In this document: positions 52,210 through 61,000 of the stretch, in pieces
Position numbering within the stretch: the first letter of the stretch is position 1
Layout of the letters: each line of letters starts with the position of its first letter
NCBI GenBank assembly: GCA_017446225.1
Contig: JAFSRH010000064.1
Span: 1 to 64,000, forward strand
Direction: 5' to 3'
From: Oscillibacter sp.
Lineage (GTDB): Bacteria > Bacillota > Clostridia > Oscillospirales > Oscillospiraceae
Length of the DNA: 64,000 nt
Notes under the pieces: generated by a model
What the model was told of the DNA's origin: nothing
Databases searched by the model: none
Seen by the model: the letters and a program-made list of their open reading frames with translations, nothing else
Made by a program: the position numbers and the translations under genes

Positions 52210-55200
52210 CTAAACCTTCGCGGCGTACATCCCCGATTCCACCCGGATGACGTAGTCCGAAAAACGGTGCAACAGGGCGGAAAGCTGGGCGCGGCTTAAA
52301 TGGCCTCTCGGCTTTACGGCTCCGTCCTCGAACCCCTGAAACACGTTTATGCCTTGCAGAAAACGAAACGCGTTGGATTCCGTTTCCGTCAGCGCGTAAG
52401 CATCGGAAAATCGAACGGCGGGAACGTCATTGACGTTCAATCCGCGATAGCGCGCGAAATTATACAGCAAAATGGCGTATTCTCCTCTGGTCAACGGAAG
52501 TTCTTCCGTTACGGGCCAGTCAGCGGGGAATATGCCGTTATTTTTCGCCCAGCGCGCCGCCGCCACGTACCACGCGTTATTATCCAGTCCGTCATTGGCT
52601 CCGGTGTAATAGGGCTGTAAGTCAACGCCATCCAGACGTTCCAGCGTGATAATCGCCGTTACGCCGCTGATTTCTTTCTGAGGACTCCATAACTCTGTTG
52701 TGACGCCGCGGATAATGCCGCGGTTATACGCCCATTCCGCGTCCTCGAAAAACCAGTCAGGGCCTTGGATGTCCGTAAAGAAGGCAAGGCGCTTGGCCTG
52801 AAAGACGGAGTTTACCGTCACGCTGTCCGCGGGCATGATGAAGGAAAACACGTTTTCACTGACGCCCCGGACGGTCAAGATCCCCTGTGCCGGACTGCGG
52901 ACCGTCACGCCCAAAAGCTGATAACCGCGGTCCGGTTTCGTGGAAATGGTCACCGTTTCGCCCGGGGCCTGTGAGTCGGTACTGACGCTGACCGCGCCAT
53001 GTTCCGTCCGCGCAACGGAAACCGCGCGTACGGGCCGCGTAAACGTTGCGCTCACGGTTACGTTGCGTGAGGGCATGGTAAACGTATACTGACCGTTGGA
53101 ACCCGTGACCGGGACATTGCTTTTGTTACTGGCCCGGACCGTCACGCTTCCCACTTGGTAACCGTTGGCCGGTGTGACGCTAATCGTAACCCGTGCGCCG
53201 GGCTTAGCTCTGGAGTTGCTCAACATAATGGACCCATTGGAAACGTTTCCCTTTGTGATGGTACGGTAGGACGTGGAGGAGCCGCTGGAGACGATACCAC
53301 CGCCACCGCCGCCGGTCTGTTGTACAACCGGCGCGGACTGACGTTTTGTGACTTTGACAGTCTGCGCGGCTTTCCGCGTTTTCTTGTTGCCCAAGGGGTC
53401 CGTGTGATGGAATTCCAGCCCGACAGCGTGAACGCCTTCGGAGAGCGTAAACGACTTCGCCGCGATAAAAGTACCCGTGACAATGCCGCCGTCCATCAGG
53501 AGCGGGACGCCGTTTTCGTTGATATCAATCGGACGGACTTCGTAATCCACGTTGCGTATTTTCTCTTCACCGTCCACGTACAGCGCTTGGAACTCCTGAA
53601 AGGGACCCACGGACACCAACTGGAATTTTTCCGGCTCCACGACCGTTTCCGTGACTTGGTCGGGTACGGGCTGAACGATTTCATACCCGGGGTCGGAGGC
53701 GGTTTCCACTTTGACTTCCGTGCCCGGTTCAATGGTAATCGCGATTTGTACCGTGTCCTCATAGTCGGACGGCCAGACGCCGCCGCGGTTGATTTGCAGT
53801 CCCACGGTAAAGTAGTAGGTTCCGGCGGTACGCGCCACGCCGGTAAAGTAACCGCCGTCCTGAAGCGTCAGACCGGGCGGAAGTTCCCCGTTCAGGACCA
53901 CGAACCGGTACAGGCCTTCCAGCAGTACCGGGTCCGACAGGAACCGGCCGTTGTAGGACACATTCTCAACGCCCGTCACGCCCAGCATTTCACGCAGTTC
54001 GATTTTCGCCGTGCCGGGTTTCGGGAACACGGTGTAAATCTGCCGGCGCGTCTGAATATCATGTTCAGCGGTTTCAAAACTCGCCGCCGCCGTGTGGCTT
54101 CCCTCCTCGAAATGCCGGAAGGTTTCCGCGGGGATGTTTAATTTTGTGCTGCCTTCTTCGGCGGCGTAATCCAGTCCGTTACGCGTCAGGACGGTGCTTC
54201 TTGTCAGCGTTGTGCTGTCAATGTTCAGGGAACGGAACTCGGAAAGCTCTCCGGCCAAGCGCCATGTCTGGTCGCGGAAGTCGTCCATGTCCTGCAACGC
54301 GTCCAGAACGCGGTAGGGGTCCGGCGGCGTCCAGTCGTAATCGCCGTTGGAGCAGTGGACGGGATGCGCTTTCAGCTCTTTGTTATCCTCTCCCAGCGTC
54401 TGGGCAATCCCGGCGAACTGCTCCACCGTACCGGGATAGGCCACGCTGTACAGACTGCCGCAACCCGCGAACGCCCCGGTATTGATGTTCGTCAGCCCCG
54501 CCGGAAGCGTGACGGTTTCCAGCGCGCCGCACTCGCTGAACACGCCGATATCCAGCGCCCCCACGCCGGACGGTATGACGATACTTTCCAGCGCGGCGCA
54601 GTCGTGGAAGGCGTAGTAGCCGATACGGGTCAACGCGGCGGGAAGGGAGACCGTTTCCAGCGCGGTACAGTGTTCAAAGGTATAACTGCCCATACTGCTG
54701 ATGTTGCCGGGAATGTCCATCTCCGTAAGGGACTCACAGCCATAAAAGACGCTGTCGCCCAGTATGCGGAGGCCGGACGGAAGCGTGACTTCTTCCAGCG
54801 CGGAACAGTTGAGAAACGCGCCGTTCTCTATGATCAGGAGCGATTCGGGAAGCGTGACCTCTTCCAGCGCGGAACAGTAGGTAAAGGCGTAACTGCCGAG
54901 CCGGGAGACGCCGTTTTCCAGTGTGGCGCTCTCAATGTTGGTATGGTAGCCGTACCACGGGGCGCGGGTCTCTTCGCTGTAGGATTCCATGTCTCCCGTA
55001 CCGCTGACGGTCAGGCGCCAGTCACGGCTCAGGGTCCATGACAGGTTGGTACCGTCCCCTTCCGCGCCGCAATAGCCTTGGGCAAGGATGTTACTGTCGT
55101 TTTCCCACAGGGCGGTAACGGTCATGTTGGCGGGTACGGAGACGGTCACGCCGGGGGCGTACTCGTAGGACTGGCCGCCGGTCCCGAAGTTGACGCGCCA

Positions 55201-56073
55201 CGCGCGGAAACGCTGTCCGGACGGGGGAGAGAAGCCGTTTTCGGGGAGAGTGTAGGAGGGGCCGGACACGGTGACGGAACGCATGGAGCCGGAACCGCCG
55301 TTGGCCCGGAAGGTTACGGTATGCGATTCCTTGCCGTCATCCGGGGACACGTTGGGGTCCGGGTCCGGCGTGGGATCGGGGCTATTTTCGCCGTTTATTA
55401 CGCCGTCCGAACAGTGAATTGTGGCCTTTGTGAGGGGTTCGTTAGATTTTTCAATAGTGATTCTTCCCCACTCCGCTTGTGTACCGCTATAGTAGACATC
55501 GGTAAGGCCGCTACAGCCTTGGAACGCATAGTCTCTAATGGAGGTGACGCTGTCGGGAATCGTCACGCTGATAAGACCGCTACAAAAAAACGAATAGCCT
55601 CCAATGGAGGTGACGCTGTCGGGAATCGTTACGGTGGTAAGGCCGCAGCCCTCGAACGCATACATTCCAATAGAGGTAACGCTGTCGGGTATGGTCATGC
55701 TGATCAAGCCGCTACAGTCATAGAACGCGCCTTCTCCAATGGAGGTGACGCTGTCGGGAATGGTCACGCTGGTAAGGCCGCTACAGTCAGCGAACGCACC
55801 GCTGCCAATGGAGGCGACGCCGTTTTCGATAACAGCCGTCTTGATGCTATTGATGATATAATTACGGAAACTGTGCCACGGTGCATTAGAGCCGTCAGTA
55901 TAATTCGCCATGGGGCCGGCGCCGGAGATGGTCAGGGTACCGTTATCGTCAAGGGACCACGTCACGTTGTCGCCACAGGTCCCAGACGCTACTTCCGCCG
56001 CGTACCCCCACGGCGGGACCATGCCTAAAAGCAGGCACAGCGTCAGAATTACGCCGCAAATTCTTCGCTTCAT
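52210..56073 (-). CDS. BspA-like leucine-rich-repeat surface protein with SLH-type C-terminus (shorter paralogue)
   Basis: A 1287-residue secreted protein. A signal peptide ends near 'GYAAE' (about 26). The N-terminal 'GTCGDNVTWSLDDNGTLTIS' opener leads to five or so LRR_5/BspA repeats ('CSGLTSVTIPDSVTSIG'). A 'FRANGGSGSMRSV' beta-grasp/InlB-like repeat, a second opener and a second LRR block (about 335-540) follow, then beta-rich domains, two 'Bacterial repeat' units ending in 'FTMPSRNVTVSATF' and 'FIMPADSVTVNSVF', and about 180 residues of SLH-type cell-wall-binding sequence ('FTDIQGPDWFFEDAEWAYNRGII'). It is likely held on the cell surface through the SLH end. It sits 61 bp after its larger paralogue. 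Confidence 0.88.
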   Translation of the reverse strand: MKRRICGVILTLCLLLGMVPPWGYAAEVASGTCGDNVTWSLDDNGTLTISGAGPMANYTDGSNAPWHSFRNYIINSIKTAVIENGVASIGSGAFADCSGLTSVTIPDSVTSIGEGAFYDCSGLISMTIPDSVTSIGMYAFEGCGLTTVTIPDSVTSIGGYSFFCSGLISVTIPDSVTSIRDYAFQGCSGLTDVYYSGTQAEWGRITIEKSNEPLTKATIHCSDGVINGENSPDPTPDPDPNVSPDDGKESHTVTFRANGGSGSMRSVTVSGPSYTLPENGFSPPSGQRFRAWRVNFGTGGQSYEYAPGVTVSVPANMTVTALWENDSNILAQGYCGAEGDGTNLSWTLSRDWRLTVSGTGDMESYSEETRAPWYGYHTNIESATLENGVSRLGSYAFTYCSALEEVTLPESLLIIENGAFLNCSALEEVTLPSGLRILGDSVFYGCESLTEMDIPGNISSMGSYTFEHCTALETVSLPAALTRIGYYAFHDCAALESIVIPSGVGALDIGVFSECGALETVTLPAGLTNINTGAFAGCGSLYSVAYPGTVEQFAGIAQTLGEDNKELKAHPVHCSNGDYDWTPPDPYRVLDALQDMDDFRDQTWRLAGELSEFRSLNIDSTTLTRSTVLTRNGLDYAAEEGSTKLNIPAETFRHFEEGSHTAAASFETAEHDIQTRRQIYTVFPKPGTAKIELREMLGVTGVENVSYNGRFLSDPVLLEGLYRFVVLNGELPPGLTLQDGGYFTGVARTAGTYYFTVGLQINRGGVWPSDYEDTVQIAITIEPGTEVKVETASDPGYEIVQPVPDQVTETVVEPEKFQLVSVGPFQEFQALYVDGEEKIRNVDYEVRPIDINENGVPLLMDGGIVTGTFIAAKSFTLSEGVHAVGLEFHHTDPLGNKKTRKAAQTVKVTKRQSAPVVQQTGGGGGGIVSSGSSTSYRTITKGNVSNGSIMLSNSRAKPGARVTISVTPANGYQVGSVTVRASNKSNVPVTGSNGQYTFTMPSRNVTVSATFTRPVRAVSVARTEHGAVSVSTDSQAPGETVTISTKPDRGYQLLGVTVRSPAQGILTVRGVSENVFSFIMPADSVTVNSVFQAKRLAFFTDIQGPDWFFEDAEWAYNRGIIRGVTTELWSPQKEISGVTAIITLERLDGVDLQPYYTGANDGLDNNAWYVAAARWAKNNGIFPADWPVTEELPLTRGEYAILLYNFARYRGLNVNDVPAVRFSDAYALTETESNAFRFLQGINVFQGFEDGAVKPRGHLSRAQLSALLHRFSDYVIRVESGMYAAKV

Positions 56074-56100
56074 GATATTCCGTCCTCCTTTGTTTTCACC

Positions 56101-56124
56101 CGGCGCGGGAATTACCCCGCGCCG
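56101..56124. terminator. GC-rich hairpin between the two surface-protein genes
   Basis: A 9-bp perfect stem (56101-56109 with 56116-56124) occupies the 61-bp gap before the start of the downstream paralogue. There is no T-run, so it may reduce read-through or protect the mRNA end rather than stop transcription. Confidence 0.45.
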
Positions 56125-56134
56125 TGATTCCCTG

Positions 56135-59100
56135 TCAGCCCGTTTCCGCTTTGATGATATACCCGGAAAGCCGGTGCAGAAGCGCGGCCAAGTGCGCCCG
56201 GCTCAGGTACGCGTTCGGGCGAATGCTCCCGTCACTGTAGCCACGAAACACGTCAGCTTCCTGTAACTTCCGAAAAGCGTTCAATTCTTCCTCGGTCATG
56301 GTGTCCGCGTCCGTAAAGGCGGTACCGGCGGGGGCTTCCGGGTTCAGGCCGCGGTAGCGGAGATAATTCGACAGCATAACCGCGAATTCCCCGCGCTTGA
56401 GGGCCTCACGTCCCCCAAACGGACGGTCAGAAAGCGTGATGTGATTCGCGTTGGCCCAGCGGAGCGCCGCCACATACCACGCGCTGTTGTCCAATCCATC
56501 ATCCGCGCCGGTGTCGTACGGGGTCAGGTCCACGCCGTCCAGACGTTCGAGCGTCACAATAGAGGTGATACTGTTCATCGGGCTTTGCGGCTCCCAGTAT
56601 TGTTCGGTCGTACCCAGCAGAATGCCGCGGTTGTACGTCCACTCGGCATCGTCAAAGAACCAGTCGGGGCCTTGGATGTCCACGAAGGACGCCAGACGCT
56701 TGACGCTAAAGGTCGCGCTGACGGTTACTTTCCCCTCCGGCATAAGGAACGTAAACCTGCCGTCTTGGAACGATTCCGCTTTGACGCCCTTTCCGTTGGC
56801 GTCCCGTACGGTCACGGACTGGAATTGATAGCCCTTGTCCGGCGTGGTGGAACCGTTGATTGCGGTTCCCTTGGCGGCGGACGTACGGTTCAGGGTAACT
56901 TTCCCGTGCTGTGACTGGCTAACCGTGACGCTGTACGTGGTGGGCGCAAAGGACGCGCTGACGGTTACGGCGCGTGAGGGCATACGGAACGTGTACTTGT
57001 TGCCGTTCCGCGTGGTTTTGATTGCCGTCTTTCCCTTGACGCTGACGCTTACGGTCCGGTAGCCGCTGTCGGGCGTGACGGTAATCGTGACGCTTGTGCC
57101 CGCGGCGGCTTTCAAGGCGCTGGCGGTGACTTTTCCGTTGGATACCTTTGAGATGGCGATCGCGTAAGTTTTGGAAGGTTCCGTTATCCTGCTGCCGCCA
57201 CCGCCGCCGCCGAGAATCACAACCGTTTTCGCCCTGACGTTAATGGGACGCGCGACTGTTTCCGTCCGTGTGTTGCCCACTATATCCTTACTCTCAAATT
57301 CAAGGCCTGCGCTGTGAAGGCCGGGGCTTAAATCCGTACGCAAGGATTGCAGGAACAATCCGGTGCCAATGCCGCCGTCCAGCAGTTCTATCAGCCGATC
57401 GGTATCAAGGTCAATCCGGCACGGGCGGACCTCATAATCTATGCCCCGCCTCTGTTTCACGCCGTCAATGTAGAAGTCAACGAACTCCTCAAACGCGCCT
57501 TTGGAAATAAGCTGGAACGTCTCTCCCTGTTCCAGTTCCGCTTTCGGTTCCTGAATCAGTTCGTACCCCTCGGACGTGGTCCAGATATTGCTGGCCGTTT
57601 TCTGTTCCACGCGAAGTTGTACGGTAACCGGTTCCGTTGGCTCGTACCATGCCGAGTCCGGCCCCGTGACTTCCCTCCGGACCTGTAAACGTACGGTAAA
57701 CTCGTAATTGCCGGAGAGGGTCGGAACGCCGCTGAAACGGCCGTTCGGATGGAAGAAGAATCCCTGTCCGCCCAAACGCTGTACTTTGTCCGCCGTTTCG
57801 TTTTCGGTCTGTTCGCCGCCGTTTTCCTGCGTGACGGCCAGCGGGGTCCCGTTCCATTTCGCGCCGGTGATTTCAAACTGATAGAACCTGTCCGACAGCT
57901 TGGGCTTTGTCTGCAAGCGCCCCGTATACGACACGTCCTGTACGGCGTTGGCGAGCATTTCGCCCTGATCAATGCCAATGGAGCCGCTGGGGAAGATGGT
58001 GTAGACATCGGACGTTTTCCGAAGTCCCGTATCGCCCGGCTGTCCCGGGTTCGGGGTGGTCGCAAAGGTCGCCGTGATGTTATGGCTTCCTTCCTCGAAC
58101 GTCTCAAACGTTTCCTTGGGAATGGTCAGCACGGCGCTTCCGCTCGTGGCGGCGTACTCCTTACTCTTTTCCGCGCGGGTCAGTTGGGCGGGACTTGCTT
58201 TTCTGTCCAGTTTGTCATTCGGGGTCTTTTCCACGTCCGGGACGTCAATATACAAGTCGCGGAACTTCGACAGCGGGGCCGCAAGACGCCATTCCTGATC
58301 GGAAGCGGCGTCTATTTTTCCGATAGAGTTCAGGGCGCGGAAGGCGTTATACTCCTCCTTCTCCGTCCCGCAACGGACTGTGGCGAACTCCAACGCGTTG
58401 TTGTCGCTGGTGTTGAAAATGACGTTGTCCCACTGTTCAAATGTGCCGCCGTAGGACACCTCCGCGAGCGCGCCGCATTGATCGAACGCGTGGGGCGTGA
58501 CCGCGGTCATACTGGCCGGAAGGGTCATGTTCGCCAGCGCGCCGCATTCATTGAACGCGTACGCGCCGATTGACGAGACGCCGCTTTCTATGACAACCGT
58601 CTTGACGTCCTGACGGTTTGCGCGCCACGGCGCGGGCGCGGAGGCGGAATACTCCGTCATGGCCCCGGCGCCGGAGATGGTCAGCGTGCCGTTACTCCTG
58701 AGGACATACGTCAGATTTTCGCCGCAAGGGCCTTGCGCGATAATGTCGCCTTCGGACACCGGCGCCCACTGCGCCGTAACGGTCATGCTTACGCTGTTCC
58801 CTAAATTCAGCGCGTCATTCGGCTGATGTTCCGTGATGGTCTCCACGCCGTTGGCGTCATACTGTACGCACTGCCACGCGCGGAAGCGCATACCGTCCGG
58901 CGGCGTGAAACCGTTTTGCGGAAGCGTATAAGTCGCGCCCGGGGATACCGATACGCTGTCCATGGTTTGGCTCCCGCCGTTGGCTTGGAAGGTGATTACA
59001 ACCGGGGTTACGCCGGGATTCACCGTCAACTGTCCGTTCTGGATGGTAAACGTTGGCGTCTGCCCTTCCCGGTTGGCCTCAATGACAGTAAGGACAAAAC

Positions 59101-61000
59101 CGTACGTTCCGGGTTCGGCATTGGCGTTCAACGTAAAGTTGAGCGTTGCCAGCGTACCGTTTGCCGACACCGTGTCCGCGCCTCCGAAAAACAGGGTCAC
59201 GGGATTGGCCCCGTCAACGGCGTTGCTCTCCTGTGTATCGAACATATTGGAAAAAGCGACTTCCTGAATGGTCAAAACCTGCGGATACGTCACCCGGATT
59301 CTTAAGCCGGTCAGGCCCGGGTTGTTCTGAATGGAAACCGGAATCGAGACAGTACCGCTATCGCCCTGTGTGGCTGTGACGGAACCCACAAGGAGCTGAC
59401 CCGTGGAAAGCGCCTGCCAACCGGCGTACAGTGTGATAGACGCGGTAACCGGGGTCGTGAACACGTAAGCGTTCCTGCCGTCCTTGTCCGTGAACCAGCC
59501 GGCGAACACGTAACCGTCCCGCGTGGGGTCGGCCGCGGGCTTGGCAACCGTTGCGCCGGACTGTACAGTGACAGTAACGGGCGTTGCCAGCGTCAGCGTA
59601 CCGCCGTTGCCGTCAAAGGTGACGGTAACGCTTGAGGCCGGGGCGCTGTTATAGTGTATCGTGGCGTTGAGGAGCGGGTCGTTTTCAGTGTCAATCGTTA
59701 TCGCGCCCCATTGCGCTTCTGTGCCGCTGTAATATACGTCTTTCAAGGCGCTACAGTCAAAGAACGCATAGGTTCCAATGGAGGTAACGCTGTCGGGGAT
59801 GGTCACGATAGTAAGGTCGATACAGCCATTGAACGTACCATCTTTAATGGAGGTAACGCTGTCGGGGATGGTCACGCTGGTAAGGCCCCTACAGTCCCAG
59901 AACGCCCGGTCTCCAATGGAGGCGATGCTGTCGGGAATGGTTACGCTGGTCAGGCTGTTACAGCCAGAGAATGCCCAGTCTCCAATGGAGGTGACGCTGT
60001 CGGGAATCGTCACGCTGGTAAGGCCGCTACAGTAAAAGAACGCATTCCCTCCAATGGAGGTGACGCTGTCGGGAATGACATATGCTGTCTCTGGTTTGCC
60101 AGCCGGATAGGCCAGTATGGTGGTTTTAGATGAACTGAATAAAACGCCGTTTTCACTGACAAACGCGCTGTTTCCGCTCGCAACGTTAATATTTGTGAGT
60201 TTGCTACAGCGGGAAAAGGGATTATCATCCATAGAGGTAACGCTGTCAGGAATCGTCACGCTGGTAAGGCCGCTACAGTCAAAGAACGCATAGTCTCCAA
60301 TCTCGGTGACGCTGTCGGGAATGGTCACGCTGGTAAGGCCGCTACAGTAAAAGAACGCACAGTCTCCAATGGAGGTGACGCTGTCGGGAATGACATATGC
60401 CGTCTCTGATTTGCCAGCCGGATAGGCCAGTATGGTGGTTTTAGATGAACTGAATAAAACGCCGTTTTCACTGACAAACGCGCTGTTTCCGCTCGCAACG
60501 TTAATATTTGTCAGTTTGCTACAGTAGGAAAAGGGATTATCATCCATAGATGTAACGCTGTCAGGAATGGTAACGCTGGTCAGGCTGCTACAGTCCCAGA
60601 ACGCCCAGTCTCCAATGGAGGTAACGCTGTCAGGAATCGTCACGCTGGTAAGGCCGCTACAGTCAGAGAACGCACGTTCTCCAATGGAGGTGACGCTGTC
60701 GGGAATCGTCACGCTGGTAAGGCCGCTACAGTCATAAAACGCATGGCTTCCAATAGATGTGACGCCATTTTCGATAACAGCCGTCTTAATAGTATCACTG
60801 GAATTGTACCACAGCACATTATGTGGATTGAAATCCGTCATGGGGCCGATGCCGGAGATGGTCAGGGTACCGTTATCGTCAAGGGACCACGTCACGTTGT
60901 CGCCACAGGTCCCGGACGCTACTTCCGCCGCGTACCCCCACAGCGGGACCATGCCCAGAATCAGGCACAGCACGAGAACAATACTGCCAAGTCGTTTCAT
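56135..61000 (-). CDS. Giant BspA-like LRR surface protein with cohesin-like and SLH-type domains
   Basis: A 1621-residue secreted protein. Signal peptide (about 1-25), the 'GTCGDNVTWSLDDNGTLTIS' opener, then about fourteen BspA-type LRRs (about 60-440) including a 105-residue internal duplication. A 'FDGNGGTLTLATPV' Flg_new/InlB-like repeat follows (about 460-530). Next comes a cohesin-like domain (about 535-665): 'LLVGSVTATQGDSGTVSIPV', then 'GTLATLNFTLNANAEPG' near its end. A second beta repeat, a short LRR block, beta domains, two MPSRAVTVSASF-type repeats and an SLH-type C-terminus ('FVDIQGPDWFFDDAEWTYNRG') complete it. The ATG overlaps the TGA of the upstream kinase gene, and AGGAGG precedes it. 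Adhesion or scaffolding at the cell surface is inferred. Confidence 0.88.
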   Translation of the reverse strand: MKRLGSIVLVLCLILGMVPLWGYAAEVASGTCGDNVTWSLDDNGTLTISGIGPMTDFNPHNVLWYNSSDTIKTAVIENGVTSIGSHAFYDCSGLTSVTIPDSVTSIGERAFSDCSGLTSVTIPDSVTSIGDWAFWDCSSLTSVTIPDSVTSMDDNPFSYCSKLTNINVASGNSAFVSENGVLFSSSKTTILAYPAGKSETAYVIPDSVTSIGDCAFFYCSGLTSVTIPDSVTEIGDYAFFDCSGLTSVTIPDSVTSMDDNPFSRCSKLTNINVASGNSAFVSENGVLFSSSKTTILAYPAGKPETAYVIPDSVTSIGGNAFFYCSGLTSVTIPDSVTSIGDWAFSGCNSLTSVTIPDSIASIGDRAFWDCRGLTSVTIPDSVTSIKDGTFNGCIDLTIVTIPDSVTSIGTYAFFDCSALKDVYYSGTEAQWGAITIDTENDPLLNATIHYNSAPASSVTVTFDGNGGTLTLATPVTVTVQSGATVAKPAADPTRDGYVFAGWFTDKDGRNAYVFTTPVTASITLYAGWQALSTGQLLVGSVTATQGDSGTVSIPVSIQNNPGLTGLRIRVTYPQVLTIQEVAFSNMFDTQESNAVDGANPVTLFFGGADTVSANGTLATLNFTLNANAEPGTYGFVLTVIEANREGQTPTFTIQNGQLTVNPGVTPVVITFQANGGSQTMDSVSVSPGATYTLPQNGFTPPDGMRFRAWQCVQYDANGVETITEHQPNDALNLGNSVSMTVTAQWAPVSEGDIIAQGPCGENLTYVLRSNGTLTISGAGAMTEYSASAPAPWRANRQDVKTVVIESGVSSIGAYAFNECGALANMTLPASMTAVTPHAFDQCGALAEVSYGGTFEQWDNVIFNTSDNNALEFATVRCGTEKEEYNAFRALNSIGKIDAASDQEWRLAAPLSKFRDLYIDVPDVEKTPNDKLDRKASPAQLTRAEKSKEYAATSGSAVLTIPKETFETFEEGSHNITATFATTPNPGQPGDTGLRKTSDVYTIFPSGSIGIDQGEMLANAVQDVSYTGRLQTKPKLSDRFYQFEITGAKWNGTPLAVTQENGGEQTENETADKVQRLGGQGFFFHPNGRFSGVPTLSGNYEFTVRLQVRREVTGPDSAWYEPTEPVTVQLRVEQKTASNIWTTSEGYELIQEPKAELEQGETFQLISKGAFEEFVDFYIDGVKQRRGIDYEVRPCRIDLDTDRLIELLDGGIGTGLFLQSLRTDLSPGLHSAGLEFESKDIVGNTRTETVARPINVRAKTVVILGGGGGGSRITEPSKTYAIAISKVSNGKVTASALKAAAGTSVTITVTPDSGYRTVSVSVKGKTAIKTTRNGNKYTFRMPSRAVTVSASFAPTTYSVTVSQSQHGKVTLNRTSAAKGTAINGSTTPDKGYQFQSVTVRDANGKGVKAESFQDGRFTFLMPEGKVTVSATFSVKRLASFVDIQGPDWFFDDAEWTYNRGILLGTTEQYWEPQSPMNSITSIVTLERLDGVDLTPYDTGADDGLDNSAWYVAALRWANANHITLSDRPFGGREALKRGEFAVMLSNYLRYRGLNPEAPAGTAFTDADTMTEEELNAFRKLQEADVFRGYSDGSIRPNAYLSRAHLAALLHRLSGYIIKAETG
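60025..60600 (-). repeat. 315-bp duplication within LRR region of the giant surface protein
   Basis: A stretch of about 200 bp beginning near 60071 recurs near 60386 with only a few differences. It encodes 'VIPDSVTSIG' plus a unique non-LRR insert containing 'KLTNINVASGNSAFVSENG'. The 315-bp period equals 105 residues, so the block was duplicated in frame. The flanking 69-bp LRR units are also highly similar to one another. Confidence 0.8.

Noticed and set aside
53155..56028. Long plus-strand open frames opposite the LRR surface-protein genes
   Set aside because: They are shadows of repetitive codons (the antisense of the LRR units) without starts or products.
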